Positions 42,887 to 53,605 of a stretch of 54,522 nucleotides of DNA are shown one piece after another (position 1 is the stretch's first letter; each line of letters opens with the position of its first letter). Origin of the DNA: Candidatus Angelobacter sp. (GTDB lineage: Bacteria; Acidobacteriota; Terriglobia; Terriglobales; Acidobacteriaceae); contig JAOAPH010000153.1 in assembly GCA_025462835.1 (NCBI GenBank), positions 1 through 54,522 on the forward strand. The letters run 5' to 3'. Both the position numbers and the translations under genes were made by a program. The notes beneath the pieces were generated by a model that ran no database searches, was not told the origin of the DNA, and saw only the letters and a list, made by a program, of their open reading frames with translations.

Positions 42887-42906
42887 AATGTTCCACGTGG
42901 AACATT
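42887..42906. promoter_or_regulatory. parS-like perfect palindrome
   Basis: AATGTTCCACGTGGAACATT is a perfect 20-base palindrome. Its inner 16 bases, TGTTCCACGTGGAACA (42889-42904), match the ParB/Spo0J site consensus TGTTTCACGTGAAACA except for the two symmetric T/C changes, a variant known from other phyla to my memory. It sits between the convergent nusB and lipoprotein genes, where it would not disturb transcription. Confidence 0.75.
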
Positions 42907-42911
42907 GTGAA

Positions 42912-44963
42912 TCACTTCGGGCGCACGGCGACAAAATCAGGAGACACCGCAGCGCCGGCCGAATCTTTCAGGCTGACTGCGATCTGCTGCGCGTCAGTGC
43001 CAGCATTCACATCGATGCGATGCACATCGTTTGTTCCGAGCGCGCCGACATAAACTTGCGCGCCGTCGAGTGTTGCGCCGCCGGTTGTGGTTGCGGTCGC
43101 ACCGCCCTGCAAGGCGATGGATGACGCTGTTGCAGCCGTTGCGTTGTACGTCAAAACTTTATTGGAATTATTGGTGACAAACACGTGCACGCCGTTGGAG
43201 GTCAAGATCATCAGCTTAGGCGTGACTGTGCTTCCGAATGCGACCGTGTTCAGGCTGTTGCTCACGGTCGGCGGGCAGTTGCCGTTCGCGGGCGTGGCAA
43301 TGTTGGAGACGGTCACGTCATACACTCTGCTGCCATCCACGCCAAAGACACGGGTGGAATCAAAGTTGGACGTGATCAGCAACGGAGTTGCGGTACTCCC
43401 GATTGTGCTTACCAGACTGTTGTCGCAGGTGGCGCGCACGGTGATTGAATTCACGGCGCCGCCCGCCAAGTATGCCAGCGAGCCTTGGCTCAAGAACGTA
43501 ACGTCATTCGCAGCGGCATTCAATGTCAGTGCCTGGAACGGAAGCGCCGGCGAGAAGATGGATAGCGTCGCGTTGCCGTTGCTGACGATGTAGGCCTTGA
43601 GACTGTCGGCGGAAAAATCCGCGGCAGTCGAGACCGTGGTGATCCCCAACTTCGCGAAGGTGCTGGTGGCCACATCGACGACAAACGTCTGCGGAGCGGT
43701 CGGAGTCTGGTCCGCGACGATGACCTTCTTGCTGTCAGGCGAGATGGCCAACACTTTTCCGGGTACGGAAAGTGCGGTTCCGAGCGCATTGGTAGCAGGG
43801 TTGAGCGGGATGAGCACGGTGTTCGTGCCGATGTAAGCGGTGCTTCCGCTCTTATCAAATACCAGCGAGTTGATCAGCGGTTGGGAATTGTTGATCACCG
43901 GGATCGTGATTGCCGTGCCGGCGACGTTGGTCACGGAATCGATAGGAACGATGGTGGTCGATGTTGCGCCGGTGACATATACCGTGGTGCTGGAGGAGCC
44001 TGTCACCGTTGTTGACACAAGATTGCTGTACACGGGAACACCTGCCGACGCGCCCTGATTGCAGGTTGGCGGAGTACAGCTGGCGATGACACCGGCGTTG
44101 CCAGCGCCGATTGCCGTGATCAGGCCGGTCGCGGTCACACCAGCAACAGTCACTTGCGAGCTCGAATAAGTGAGCGTCGATCCGGTGATTGGATTTCCTG
44201 CGGTGTCTATGACGGTTGCCGTGAGTTGCTGGCTGGCAGCGACGGCGCCGGTGAATGAGGTCGGGGTCAAGGTGATCGACGCTGGCGGGCAATCGATTAG
44301 CGTTATTGGGAGCGAAAACACGCCGTTCAAAGAGGCGCTGATCTTAACGCTGCCCGGTTGGACGGCAGTTGCCACTCCGGTCGTAGCATCCACCGTGGCG
44401 ACGGTCGTGTCCGTAGTGGAGTATGAGAACGTGCCCGGATTGGTGAGAGGAACAGTCGGATTGATGGAATCGAAAGCTTGTGCGGTGAACTGCCGCGTTG
44501 CTCCCTGAGACGCGCATGCCGGGCCGGCAGCAGTTGTGAGCGTAACGCGGGCGATGCGGTTGTGAACGGAGACCGGAACGGTTGCGGTGAGGCTGCCCGC
44601 GGTGACAGTTATCGCCGCGGTGCTTGCAGGAGCTACGGGCGGGTTCTTGACCTGGCAGACTGTTGGCGTAGTCAACGAATCCCAAGTGCCAGCGCAGACC
44701 AGGCCAGCGGTGGAGACCTGAACATTGGCATCGTTGGAGGCGTATGTCGGAGTAAGCGTAAGGACCTGCGTCCCGTTGCTGTCGAGAATGGTTGGAGTGA
44801 GTTGGACGAATTGCCCGAAGTTCATCGAGAGGGTGGCCGGGCTGATGGTCATGGTGTTGGTAGTAGTGGTGGTGGAACTACTTCCTCCGCCGCAACCGCT
44901 GATACCAATAACAATGATGAGAGCAAGTGCAAGTAGAAAGCCAATGAGCTGCGACTGCCGCAT
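42912..44963 (-). CDS. lipoprotein with bacterial Ig-like domains and a beta-propeller-like C-terminal half
   Basis: This is a 683-residue exported lipoprotein. The signal peptide ends in the lipobox ISGC (Cys24), followed by GGG and a Ser/Thr-rich linker. Residues about 35-320 contain three Ig-like units of the Big_2 type (ITVTAGSLTATVPVSV, then FSYSTTDTTVATVDATTGVATAV, then ITLTPTSFTGAVAASQQL). Residues about 330-680 are repeats resembling YncE-type propeller blades (VYVTGATSTTIVPIDSVT, and AYIGTNTVLIPLNPATN). It is probably anchored to the outer membrane and exposed to the periplasm or surface. It is a single-gene unit with a shared terminator at 42847. Confidence 0.88.
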   Translation of the reverse strand: MRQSQLIGFLLALALIIVIGISGCGGGSSSTTTTTNTMTISPATLSMNFGQFVQLTPTILDSNGTQVLTLTPTYASNDANVQVSTAGLVCAGTWDSLTTPTVCQVKNPPVAPASTAAITVTAGSLTATVPVSVHNRIARVTLTTAAGPACASQGATRQFTAQAFDSINPTVPLTNPGTFSYSTTDTTVATVDATTGVATAVQPGSVKISASLNGVFSLPITLIDCPPASITLTPTSFTGAVAASQQLTATVIDTAGNPITGSTLTYSSSQVTVAGVTATGLITAIGAGNAGVIASCTPPTCNQGASAGVPVYSNLVSTTVTGSSSTTVYVTGATSTTIVPIDSVTNVAGTAITIPVINNSQPLINSLVFDKSGSTAYIGTNTVLIPLNPATNALGTALSVPGKVLAISPDSKKVIVADQTPTAPQTFVVDVATSTFAKLGITTVSTAADFSADSLKAYIVSNGNATLSIFSPALPFQALTLNAAANDVTFLSQGSLAYLAGGAVNSITVRATCDNSLVSTIGSTATPLLITSNFDSTRVFGVDGSRVYDVTVSNIATPANGNCPPTVSNSLNTVAFGSTVTPKLMILTSNGVHVFVTNNSNKVLTYNATAATASSIALQGGATATTTGGATLDGAQVYVGALGTNDVHRIDVNAGTDAQQIAVSLKDSAGAAVSPDFVAVRPK

Positions 44964-45141
44964 GAACGATTAAGCCTAGTAATCCACCACTCTGTTTTCC
45001 GGTTTTCAGGAGTGGGAGAGACCTTTCCCGATTGTGAGTGCGAAAGAACGAGTTTAGAGCCAGAGCGGATATTCGGCAAGTGGAGGGGACAGAACGCGGA
45101 CAAGCAAAGCGGCAGAGACAAGCAGGACACATCGGAAACAG

Positions 45142-45167
45142 CCCCGCCCTGCGAAGTCAGGGCGGGG
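45142..45167 (-). terminator. GC-rich hairpin after the His-rich gene
   Basis: CCCCGCCCTG and CAGGGCGGGG form a perfect ten-base stem, 55 bases after the stop of the histidine-rich gene. On the minus strand it is followed by CTGTTTCC, a weak T-tract, so termination is likely but not certain. The rest of the gap 44964-45221 shows nothing else. Confidence 0.6.
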
Positions 45168-45221
45168 TCTTGGACTCTTGACTTACCACGTTACTCCGTT
45201 AATGCCGCTTCGCGTTTCATC

Positions 45222-45578
45222 CTATGCCGCCTTCATTTCCAACGCCGAGTGGTCGTCGCAATGGTCGCCATGTGGATGGTGGAGATGGCCCTCTACGAGG
45301 TAATCCACATGGTCGCCGTGCGGAACTGCTTCATGACCGCAGTTGGGGCCGTGCTTATGGCCCTTTTCGTGCTCTCCGCAGTCGTGTTTAGGAGTGCACT
45401 TTTCCGGATTGCTTCCACTGACGGAAATCTGGTGCTCGTACACCCGATTGGCTTCCATGTGATGCAGGTGTCCATCATGTAGGTAATCCACGTGATCATC
45501 GTGCTGCACGGCTGTGTGACCGCAATTGGGGCCATGTACATGAGAATGCACTTCATGGATTTTGTTCTCTGGACTCAT
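45222..45578 (-). CDS. histidine-rich metal-binding protein with an internal duplication
   Basis: This 118-residue protein has about 30 histidines. The unit HGPNCGHxAVxHxDHVDYL followed by GHLHH occurs twice (residues about 15-40 and 76-101), linked by a segment with KCTPKHDCGEH. A third His/Asp cluster is near the C-terminus (HPHGDHCDDH). There is no signal peptide. The pattern fits binding of zinc or nickel in the cytoplasm, for storage or delivery. AAGGAGGATCTG gives a very strong ribosome site. It is divergent from the exported protein at 45742. Confidence 0.85.
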   Translation of the reverse strand: MSPENKIHEVHSHVHGPNCGHTAVQHDDHVDYLHDGHLHHMEANRVYEHQISVSGSNPEKCTPKHDCGEHEKGHKHGPNCGHEAVPHGDHVDYLVEGHLHHPHGDHCDDHSALEMKAA

Positions 45579-45741
45579 CAGATCCTCCTTGGGTTTCGCT
45601 GTCTGTCCTCACTTAGACGTACGCCCCGCTGGCGACTGTTGTCATGGCAAACAGGGTGGCTGTCCGGGGTAGAAAGTGTTCGCACAACAAAGCGGCTGTC
45701 ATCTTCCATCTATGAAAAGTAGCCTTAGCTGGAGGTATGTC

Positions 45742-46302
45742 ATGAGCAGGTATTTGGGTATTGCATTGAGTATTGCGCTTGGTCTTTTACTTTGCGTTTT
45801 CACAGCCTATGCGGCGGAGGACGTGTCGGGCGCCGTCGAGGGGACGGTCAAGAAGACTGATGCGGCAGCGAAGACTGTCGTGGTGAAGACAGCGGATGGT
45901 ACCGAGCACACCTTTCACGTCGTAGATCGCACCACGGTCCACGGCGCGGAGGCGAGTGGAAAGGGAGCGGAGGAGACCTTTCGCGGCGTGAAAGAAGGCA
46001 GTCACGTGGTGGTGCACTACAGCACCAAAGGCACCGAAGACACGGCTGAGGAGATCGATCACGTCGGCAAGGGCGGCATGAAAGTCACGGAAGGAACGGT
46101 GAAAGGGATTGACCGCGGCGCGAAGACCATTGCCGTAAAAACAGCGGACGGCACTGAAGAAACCTTTCGGCTGACTGACCACGCGGCCAAGGATGCCGGC
46201 AAGGGCATCGGCGAAGGGGCGGAGAAGTCAGGGAAGGTGACTGTCTACTACACCGAGCAGGGAGGGCAGAAAGTCGCCCACTTCTTCAAGAAAGTGTTTT
46301 AG
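45742..46302 (+). CDS. exported protein with two similar beta domains, unknown
   Basis: This is a 186-residue protein with a signal peptide (residues about 1-24, IALSIALGLLLCVFTAYA). The mature part has two repeats: GTVKKTDAAAKTVVVKTADG with EHTFHVVDRT, and GTVKGIDRGAKTIAVKTADG with EETFRLTDHA. Each probably folds as a small beta-barrel of OB-like type. Many His, Lys and Glu are present. The start is ATG 45742 with GGAGG upstream; an ATG at 45712 would add ten residues before the signal. It is divergent from the His-rich gene across 163 bases, so the two may share regulation. The function is unknown. Confidence 0.75.
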   Translation: MSRYLGIALSIALGLLLCVFTAYAAEDVSGAVEGTVKKTDAAAKTVVVKTADGTEHTFHVVDRTTVHGAEASGKGAEETFRGVKEGSHVVVHYSTKGTEDTAEEIDHVGKGGMKVTEGTVKGIDRGAKTIAVKTADGTEETFRLTDHAAKDAGKGIGEGAEKSGKVTVYYTEQGGQKVAHFFKKVF

Positions 46303-46349
46303 GGCGGGTGGTCACGTGGAGTGTTGAGACGCCCATCATTCTCTCAACT

Positions 46350-48008
46350 CTATTCTCGCGCAGATTGAACTTTAACTCTTGTGTGCATGCTTTGGCTTGG
46401 CTTGACCTCGATAGTCTCGCCATACTGTAAGAAACGGCGCATCACGTCCATCTTCGACCATTCCAGCCCCCAGCCATCTTGTATGGCGACGAGGGTATAT
46501 TTCCCTGGCATCACTACCCGGAGAAGGAACGTACCATCGGTGTCACTCTGGTCTCTGCGAAATATGCTCTGGTTGTGGTCTGGATCGTCCGGAATCAAAA
46601 CGACCATGGCGCCGGCGATCGGCTTGCCTTCCTTCGAATGAACTGTTCCTTCGATGCTGGTGGCTACATCGGCCATAGTCACGTTCAAAATCACAGGAGA
46701 TAGACCGACTTCAATAGTTCCGCCGCGCACTTTGGCGCCGGTTGCCGTAAAGCTTTTGATGACTCCTTGCCGGCTAAAAGCAGAGTATTGAAATACGCCG
46801 GGAAACAACTGGAAGGGGACAAATTCTCCCTTGGCATTCAAATGCGCTTGCACTACATCATGTGTATCGCGTTCTTCGAATTGGATAATGGTTTCGTGTA
46901 GCGGTTGATTGCTTCCTTCCAGCGCGAGGGTGCCTTTGACGGAAGTCCCTTCCGCTGGCTTTCGATATTCAACATTGCCGTCCGGAGAAATCTCTACATC
47001 CTGACGACGTTCACTTGCGGCACTCTCTTCAGTCGTGGTCCGCTGGCGCAATCTGTAACGGCCCGGCGGAATCCCCGCAAAATCAGTCGCCCCCTTTTCG
47101 TCGATCCAGACACTCGCCTGCGGCATGAACATTGACATGTCGAAGACCCTGCTTTCGATCATAAACTGGGTATTTGGTTCTTCTCCTCTGATGGACAAGC
47201 CAAAGCCAGCTTCGCTGTTTAGCTTCATGTCGGCAACGAAGCGATCGCCGGGACGTAGTTTGATGGGCGTGGCACTTGCGGAATCCAAAGCGCCGGAAAA
47301 GTAGGTGATTGGAAACGTAGCATTCAGATTGGCGTCTCCTTCTTCAGCTCCTGGCGCTGGTTGATCATTGCTTGAGAAAAGCACCTGCTGCCGATATTGC
47401 GCGTACCAGGGCCTGGCCATGACCACCACGAAGTATTCGCCAGGTGGAAGCCGGTAAAAGTGAAATGTGCCTACACTGCCGGTATTCGTGCTAGCCCGAG
47501 GATGAGTGGAGACCTTCCCGAGTAGGAGGCCGTGGTGGAAAAGTATTACCTGGCCGTTCGCTACCGGATCGCCAAATTCATCCTCGACCCTGCCAGTGAT
47601 GGAAGCAGACGGCTGCAAACGGAAGACGATGTTTTGCGAATCCTTGTCCGGACCAACGGCAACAGCGGAGGTGAATTCGTCATGTTCATTCAAGGCTTGG
47701 GTCCGGAAGCCGTTTCGACGAGCCACTAGGGAATATTTTCCGATTGGAACATTGTTGAACACGAACCGGCCATCTCCACCAGTGGTCACTGTCATGCCTC
47801 TTGGAACTCCCTGCGGGGATTGCGGATTGAAATCGGCCGGAAGTGTTGGACTTATCATGACTTGGCAATTTCCCACCGGCGAACTGTTGCTGGTATTCAC
47901 CACGATGCCCGTGATGCGAAAGCCGTCGTCCGTTGGGGAAGCCGTTGCCGCTCCCGCTATGACAAGCACCGCGGTAAATATGTAATGGATGACAGCAAGG
48001 CGCTTCAC
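46350..48008 (-). CDS. secreted protein with carboxypeptidase-regulatory-like domains
   Basis: This is a 552-residue exported protein. A signal peptide at about 1-23 is followed by repeated Cna_B/carboxypeptidase-regulatory-like beta-sandwich domains: FRITGIVVNTSNSSPVGNC, ITGRVEDEFGDPVANGQV, and IEGTVHSKEGKPIAGAMV. Each continues with G-x-F-x-F-x-x-V/L-P-x-G-x-Y-x-L/V (for example GDGRFVFNNVPIGKYSLVA). The start is GTG 48008, which overlaps the stop of the upstream gene (GTGA), indicating translational coupling. Expansion of this family is typical of Acidobacteria. No outer-membrane barrel follows, so it is probably a periplasmic or surface binding protein. Confidence 0.85.
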   Translation of the reverse strand: MKRLAVIHYIFTAVLVIAGAATASPTDDGFRITGIVVNTSNSSPVGNCQVMISPTLPADFNPQSPQGVPRGMTVTTGGDGRFVFNNVPIGKYSLVARRNGFRTQALNEHDEFTSAVAVGPDKDSQNIVFRLQPSASITGRVEDEFGDPVANGQVILFHHGLLLGKVSTHPRASTNTGSVGTFHFYRLPPGEYFVVVMARPWYAQYRQQVLFSSNDQPAPGAEEGDANLNATFPITYFSGALDSASATPIKLRPGDRFVADMKLNSEAGFGLSIRGEEPNTQFMIESRVFDMSMFMPQASVWIDEKGATDFAGIPPGRYRLRQRTTTEESAASERRQDVEISPDGNVEYRKPAEGTSVKGTLALEGSNQPLHETIIQFEERDTHDVVQAHLNAKGEFVPFQLFPGVFQYSAFSRQGVIKSFTATGAKVRGGTIEVGLSPVILNVTMADVATSIEGTVHSKEGKPIAGAMVVLIPDDPDHNQSIFRRDQSDTDGTFLLRVVMPGKYTLVAIQDGWGLEWSKMDVMRRFLQYGETIEVKPSQSMHTRVKVQSARE

Positions 48009-49651
48009 TCGGTCCTCCGAATCAAGGTGCAGGCAATGCTGGCCTTTTGATTTGTTTGCAGTTCGACGACTGTGGCACTTGCACTGAATTTTTTCAGCAC
48101 ATCGGGATTCGCGTATTCCAAATCGCTCAGATCTTCAAACGCATAGAACGAATATTTTCCGGGAGGCAGGGAGAAATAAAGAGCCTGTTTAAGGCTGAAT
48201 AATTGGCGCACAACAGGCTTGGCGGGCGACTGTTCGGCTATGGCAAACACCGCGACCGCGGTTTCCTGCTGTTCGGAAGCAGAAACAACAGCGACCTTCA
48301 GGCTGGCAGAATCATTCCGCAAGACAACGTCTATGGGCTGCGAAGCTCCAGGTCCCACTACGAGTGGTTCAAATCTCAGGTCGGTGCCTTCATGGAGAAT
48401 AGATTGTGCATACCACACGTCGCTTTCATTCACTTCCACGCGATAGCGTCCGTACTCGACGTTGGTGATTGCAGAGGTCCAGTTCTCCGGCCCGCCTTTT
48501 GTTTCGGACGCAATATCCGGATGAAACGGGTCCAACGAGATTAATCTCAGCGAAACCGGTCTGTTGAGTACTCGATCTGAAGCACCCCGGAACTCCGGAG
48601 ATGATTCTCTCAATTCCAGTCTTTGGACGGTTATGGGGATGTACGTCTGGCTCATTGCGATCTGCAGTCCGCGAATGTCCCTGGAGGGATTGAGTTCGAC
48701 CTGCCCGTAAAAGTGGTTGCCCTGGTCGTCTTGAGAGTTAACCTTCAGCAAGCAGGGTCCCGCAGTGAGCCGGGCGCGAAAGCCCTCTGTTCCATCACGG
48801 CGCTGTGCGATGGACATCTCCTGGCCCGCGCTGTTGAGAAATTGCAACGAGAATCTGCCGGCGACTCCGCCGACCACACTGCCGGAGACGACGAACGATG
48901 GCGAAGCGTTCAGCGAAAAATCATTCCGCTGGTGCTTAGCTGCCGCCACGTGAATAACAGTGGCGTCAGCAAGTTCTTGCACTCCCGGATAGAACATTTG
49001 CGCATATGCCAAACGATCAGTGCCTCCGGCCTGAAAGGGATCGGAGAGATCCTTCCATGACGGGCCGGCTGACACTATGTAGTCGCCCGGTGGCAATTCC
49101 GAGAACTGAAATTCGCCATCCTCATCGGTTTGAATCTGCCGGAAGTCCCGTTTTTTCCGAATGCCCTCCTGAATAGAAAAGGAGAATATTTTTACGGGAA
49201 CATTATCCAGCGGCTCGCCGCTTGAATCTGTGATCCTTCCTTCAATGGTTGCCTCGGGAATTAATTTCACAGTTATAGGAGAAGTCTCCAGACCTATGGA
49301 GATCATTACTTGACGCACTCCCCCTCCCAGTTCGGAGTGGCCCTCCTGAATGAAGCCGGGCTTGATCACATTCAAAGATGTCTGAATCCGCGGCAGATGC
49401 GCGAAGAGGAAATGGCCCTCGCCATCTGAGAAGACCATCCGTTGAGTCTGCACATCTATCTGGACCAATGCGTGACTGACCGGTTCACCAGTGACGGAAT
49501 TCACGATCGTGCCGCTCAACGAGTATTTCGCTTCAGCGGGGCTGGGCGGATTGTAGCGTCCAATTTGCGGCGCCAGAGGGCTAGTGGTGAAGAGAAGAGA
49601 CGTAGCGAACAAAAGCCGCCACCACGTGAGCAGACACGCCGACGGTTTCAT
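48005..49651 (-). CDS. secreted protein with carboxypeptidase-regulatory-like domains
   Basis: This 548-residue paralogue of its downstream neighbour has an N-terminal signal (LLFATSLLFTTSPLA). It contains at least two regulatory-like domains: YSLSGTIVNSVTGEPVSHAL with GEGHFLFAHLPRI, and IEGRITDSSGEPLDNVPV with GEFQFSELPPGDYIV. The two genes form an operon with a four-base overlap. Sequence identity between them is low, so duplication is old. It may bind carbohydrate or protein at the cell surface; this is inferred only from the fold. Confidence 0.85.
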   Translation of the reverse strand: MKPSACLLTWWRLLFATSLLFTTSPLAPQIGRYNPPSPAEAKYSLSGTIVNSVTGEPVSHALVQIDVQTQRMVFSDGEGHFLFAHLPRIQTSLNVIKPGFIQEGHSELGGGVRQVMISIGLETSPITVKLIPEATIEGRITDSSGEPLDNVPVKIFSFSIQEGIRKKRDFRQIQTDEDGEFQFSELPPGDYIVSAGPSWKDLSDPFQAGGTDRLAYAQMFYPGVQELADATVIHVAAAKHQRNDFSLNASPSFVVSGSVVGGVAGRFSLQFLNSAGQEMSIAQRRDGTEGFRARLTAGPCLLKVNSQDDQGNHFYGQVELNPSRDIRGLQIAMSQTYIPITVQRLELRESSPEFRGASDRVLNRPVSLRLISLDPFHPDIASETKGGPENWTSAITNVEYGRYRVEVNESDVWYAQSILHEGTDLRFEPLVVGPGASQPIDVVLRNDSASLKVAVVSASEQQETAVAVFAIAEQSPAKPVVRQLFSLKQALYFSLPPGKYSFYAFEDLSDLEYANPDVLKKFSASATVVELQTNQKASIACTLIRRTE

Positions 49652-50121
49652 GCAACAGAGGGTAATACGGATTAAGGCGAGAAAGTCGGACTAATTTAGA
49701 GAATTTACGAAAAACGAACAAGGAGATAGTGGCCGCCAAGGGAATCCGCCTCGCGCAGTTGACGCATTCCCATTCTCTTTGATACATTCATAAGGTTCCG
49801 CGAGTCAGGTTTACGCTGCTGTATGCAGTCTAGTTTCTGTTCAGGTTTCTAGGAATTCCTCGCTGAAGAGCGCTACGCCGAAAGGCAAACGCGCTTAAAT
49901 TTGAGATCCGCGCTACCTCGCTCCTTAGCGAGGGTATGTGGGTCAAGGGCAACGAAACGGAGCACTACCCGGAAACGGGCATAGCGCCACCGTCGTGACC
50001 GAAAGCCGAACTAAAAAGGTGTTTTGCAGTAAGCGGGCAGTAGTTGCGCGCTTTGACATAAGCGCGTCCTCTGTCGGCTGCGTGTTGTGCTTGAGAAAAA
50101 AGAATTTTGGAGTAAGAGACT
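49652..50121 (+). promoter_or_regulatory. structured leader and promoter region of the str operon
   Basis: This 470-base gap has no credible gene. It contains several small hairpins with GNRA-type or short loops: GCC-GAAA-GGC near 49877, CTCGCT-CCTT-AGCGAG near 49918-49933, and CCCG-GAAA-CGGG near 49967-49978. AC-rich segments lie between. A TTGACA box at 50053-50058 may be the -35 of the proximal promoter; no good -10 is visible 17 bases later. The hairpin group from about 49855 to 50020 could be an upstream RNA leader or an independent RNA on this strand. Known riboswitch cores were not recognised. Confidence 0.4.
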
Positions 50122-50496
50122 GTGCCTACATTTCATCAGCTCGTGAAGCAGGGCCGCAAGAAGCCGAACTATAAGACGGCGAGTCCGGCATTACAGGAAT
50201 CTCCGCAACGCCGCGGTGTTTGCACCCGCGTGTACACGCAGACTCCCAAAAAGCCGAATTCGGCGCTGCGCAAAGTGGCCCGCGTCCGTTTGACCAACGG
50301 CATTGAAGTGACGACGTACATCCCCGGTGTCGGCCACAATCTGCAGGAGCACTCGATCGTGCTCATCCGCGGCGGCCGCGTGAAGGATCTGCCGGGTGTG
50401 CGCTACCACGTTGTCCGCGGAACGCTGGACACGACCGGTGTCGCCAACCGCAAGCAGTCGCGCTCGAAGTACGGGGCGAAGAGGCCGAAGAGCTAG
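50122..50496 (+). CDS. rpsL: 30S ribosomal protein S12
   Basis: This 124-residue S12 starts at GTG 50122 with GGAG 12 bases upstream. The decoding-centre loops [12 protein letters not shown] (Lys43/Lys44) and [12 protein letters not shown], then [14 protein letters not shown], are intact, so there is no sign of streptomycin-resistance substitutions at the usual Lys positions. It is the first gene of the str operon rpsL-rpsG-fusA-tuf. Confidence 0.98.
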   Translation: MPTFHQLVKQGRKKPNYKTASPALQESPQRRGVCTRVYTQTPKKPNSALRKVARVRLTNGIEVTTYIPGVGHNLQEHSIVLIRGGRVKDLPGVRYHVVRGTLDTTGVANRKQSRSKYGAKRPKS

Positions 50497-50523
50497 TGGC
50501 CAGTGGCTAGTGATTAGTGGCTA
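50495..50523. repeat. heptamer repeat tract directly after the rpsL stop
   Basis: AGTGGCC, AGTGGCT, AGTGATT and AGTGGCT run in exact seven-base phase from the second base of the rpsL TAG to 50522, then AGTC. A related short series, ACTTAGC then ATTTAGC, follows rpsG at about 51046-51059. The elements therefore lie inside a core ribosomal operon. Confidence 0.75.
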
Positions 50524-50568
50524 GTCAAGAACAAGTTTAAGAAGGATTTAGAAGGACAGGAACTACAT

Positions 50569-51039
50569 ATGCCTAGAAAAGGACACATCGGAAAGCGGGA
50601 AGTGGCGGCTGACCCCGTTTACAACTCCACTCTGGTCACCAAGTTCGTGAATTCCATGATGTGGGGCGGCAAGAAGTCGACCGCACAGGGAATCTTCTAC
50701 GAGTCAATGAGACAGCTGGAAAAGAAGGGCGGCGACGAAGCCCTGAAGCTGTTCAAGAAGGCCGTTGAGAACGCCAAGCCGGTGCTGGAAGTGAAGTCGC
50801 GGCGCGTGGGCGGAGCCAACTACCAGGTGCCCATCGAAGTGAATCCGGATCGTCGCACATCGCTGGCCATCCGCTGGCTGGTGACTTTCACCCGTAGCCG
50901 TGGTGAAAAGGGCATGGTGGACAAGCTCACCGCAGAGTTGCTCGACGCCGCGAACGGCAAGGGCGCTGCGATCAAGAAGAAGGAAGACGTTCACCGCATG
51001 GCGGAAGCGAACAAGGCTTTTGCGCATTACAGGTGGTAA
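50569..51039 (+). CDS. rpsG: 30S ribosomal protein S7
   Basis: This 156-residue S7 has the standard [16 protein letters not shown] start and the 16S-binding core ([31 protein letters not shown], then [11 protein letters not shown]). AGGA lies close upstream. It initiates assembly of the 30S head. Between rpsL and rpsG are 72 bases containing the heptamer repeats. Confidence 0.98.
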   Translation: MPRKGHIGKREVAADPVYNSTLVTKFVNSMMWGGKKSTAQGIFYESMRQLEKKGGDEALKLFKKAVENAKPVLEVKSRRVGGANYQVPIEVNPDRRTSLAIRWLVTFTRSRGEKGMVDKLTAELLDAANGKGAAIKKKEDVHRMAEANKAFAHYRW

Positions 51040-51119
51040 GGCAGCACTTAGCATTTAGCCATATATAGCGCGATATAGCGCGGCGCTGAGAAACAAAGTT
51101 TTGGAATAGGGAAAATAAA

Positions 51120-53219
<2,100 letters not shown>

Positions 53220-53235
53220 TGGTTCACGGTTTCTT

Positions 53236-53571
53236 GTGGCCCGTGAATTTTGGGTCTGCGAAGGTCGCGAGACAGACTTTGAACGGGTTTTTGGCAAGTC
53301 GGGGTTGTGGGCGGAACTCCTCCAGAAAGCAAACGGTTTTCTGGGCACGGAGTTGAAATGCGAGTCGGAGGTCGAAAGGCGATACAAGGCTTTCGATTAC
53401 TGGAGTACGCACCACCACTTCGAACGGTTTCGAGAGAACTTCAAGGCCGAGTGCGAGAGATTGCATCGGCTGGTTGAGAGCGAAAAGATTCTGGATCGCG
53501 AGTTGCTTCTGGGTTCGTTCTATACGGGCGGGCCTGATTTAGATGATGAGACAGGTTTAGTTCCGGCTTAG
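53236..53571 (+). CDS. small ABM-like (dimeric alpha/beta barrel) protein between fusA and tuf
   Basis: From GTG 53236 the frame gives about 111 residues: [56 protein letters not shown], then ECERLHRL. This order of short beta strands and helices with a conserved Trp and a His pair matches the antibiotic-biosynthesis-monooxygenase/EthD-like dimeric barrel fold. The ribosome site is weak; the same frame also continues upstream inside fusA, so the start is not certain. Its position inside the str operon is unusual. Possible roles include quinone or heme oxidation; none can be assigned. Confidence 0.7.
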   Translation: MAREFWVCEGRETDFERVFGKSGLWAELLQKANGFLGTELKCESEVERRYKAFDYWSTHHHFERFRENFKAECERLHRLVESEKILDRELLLGSFYTGGPDLDDETGLVPA

Positions 53572-53605
53572 GCCGAGCGACAAAACAGAAGATAAGGAAA
53601 AGAAC

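Noticed and set aside
49855-50020. c-di-GMP (GEMM) or cobalamin riboswitch in the rpsL leader
   Set aside because: A GGCAAAC string is present, but the rest of the GEMM core and all cobalamin boxes are missing.
49938-50174. 78-codon frame just before rpsL
   Set aside because: It overlaps the rpsL start and has no ribosome site or recognisable product; the region folds as RNA instead.
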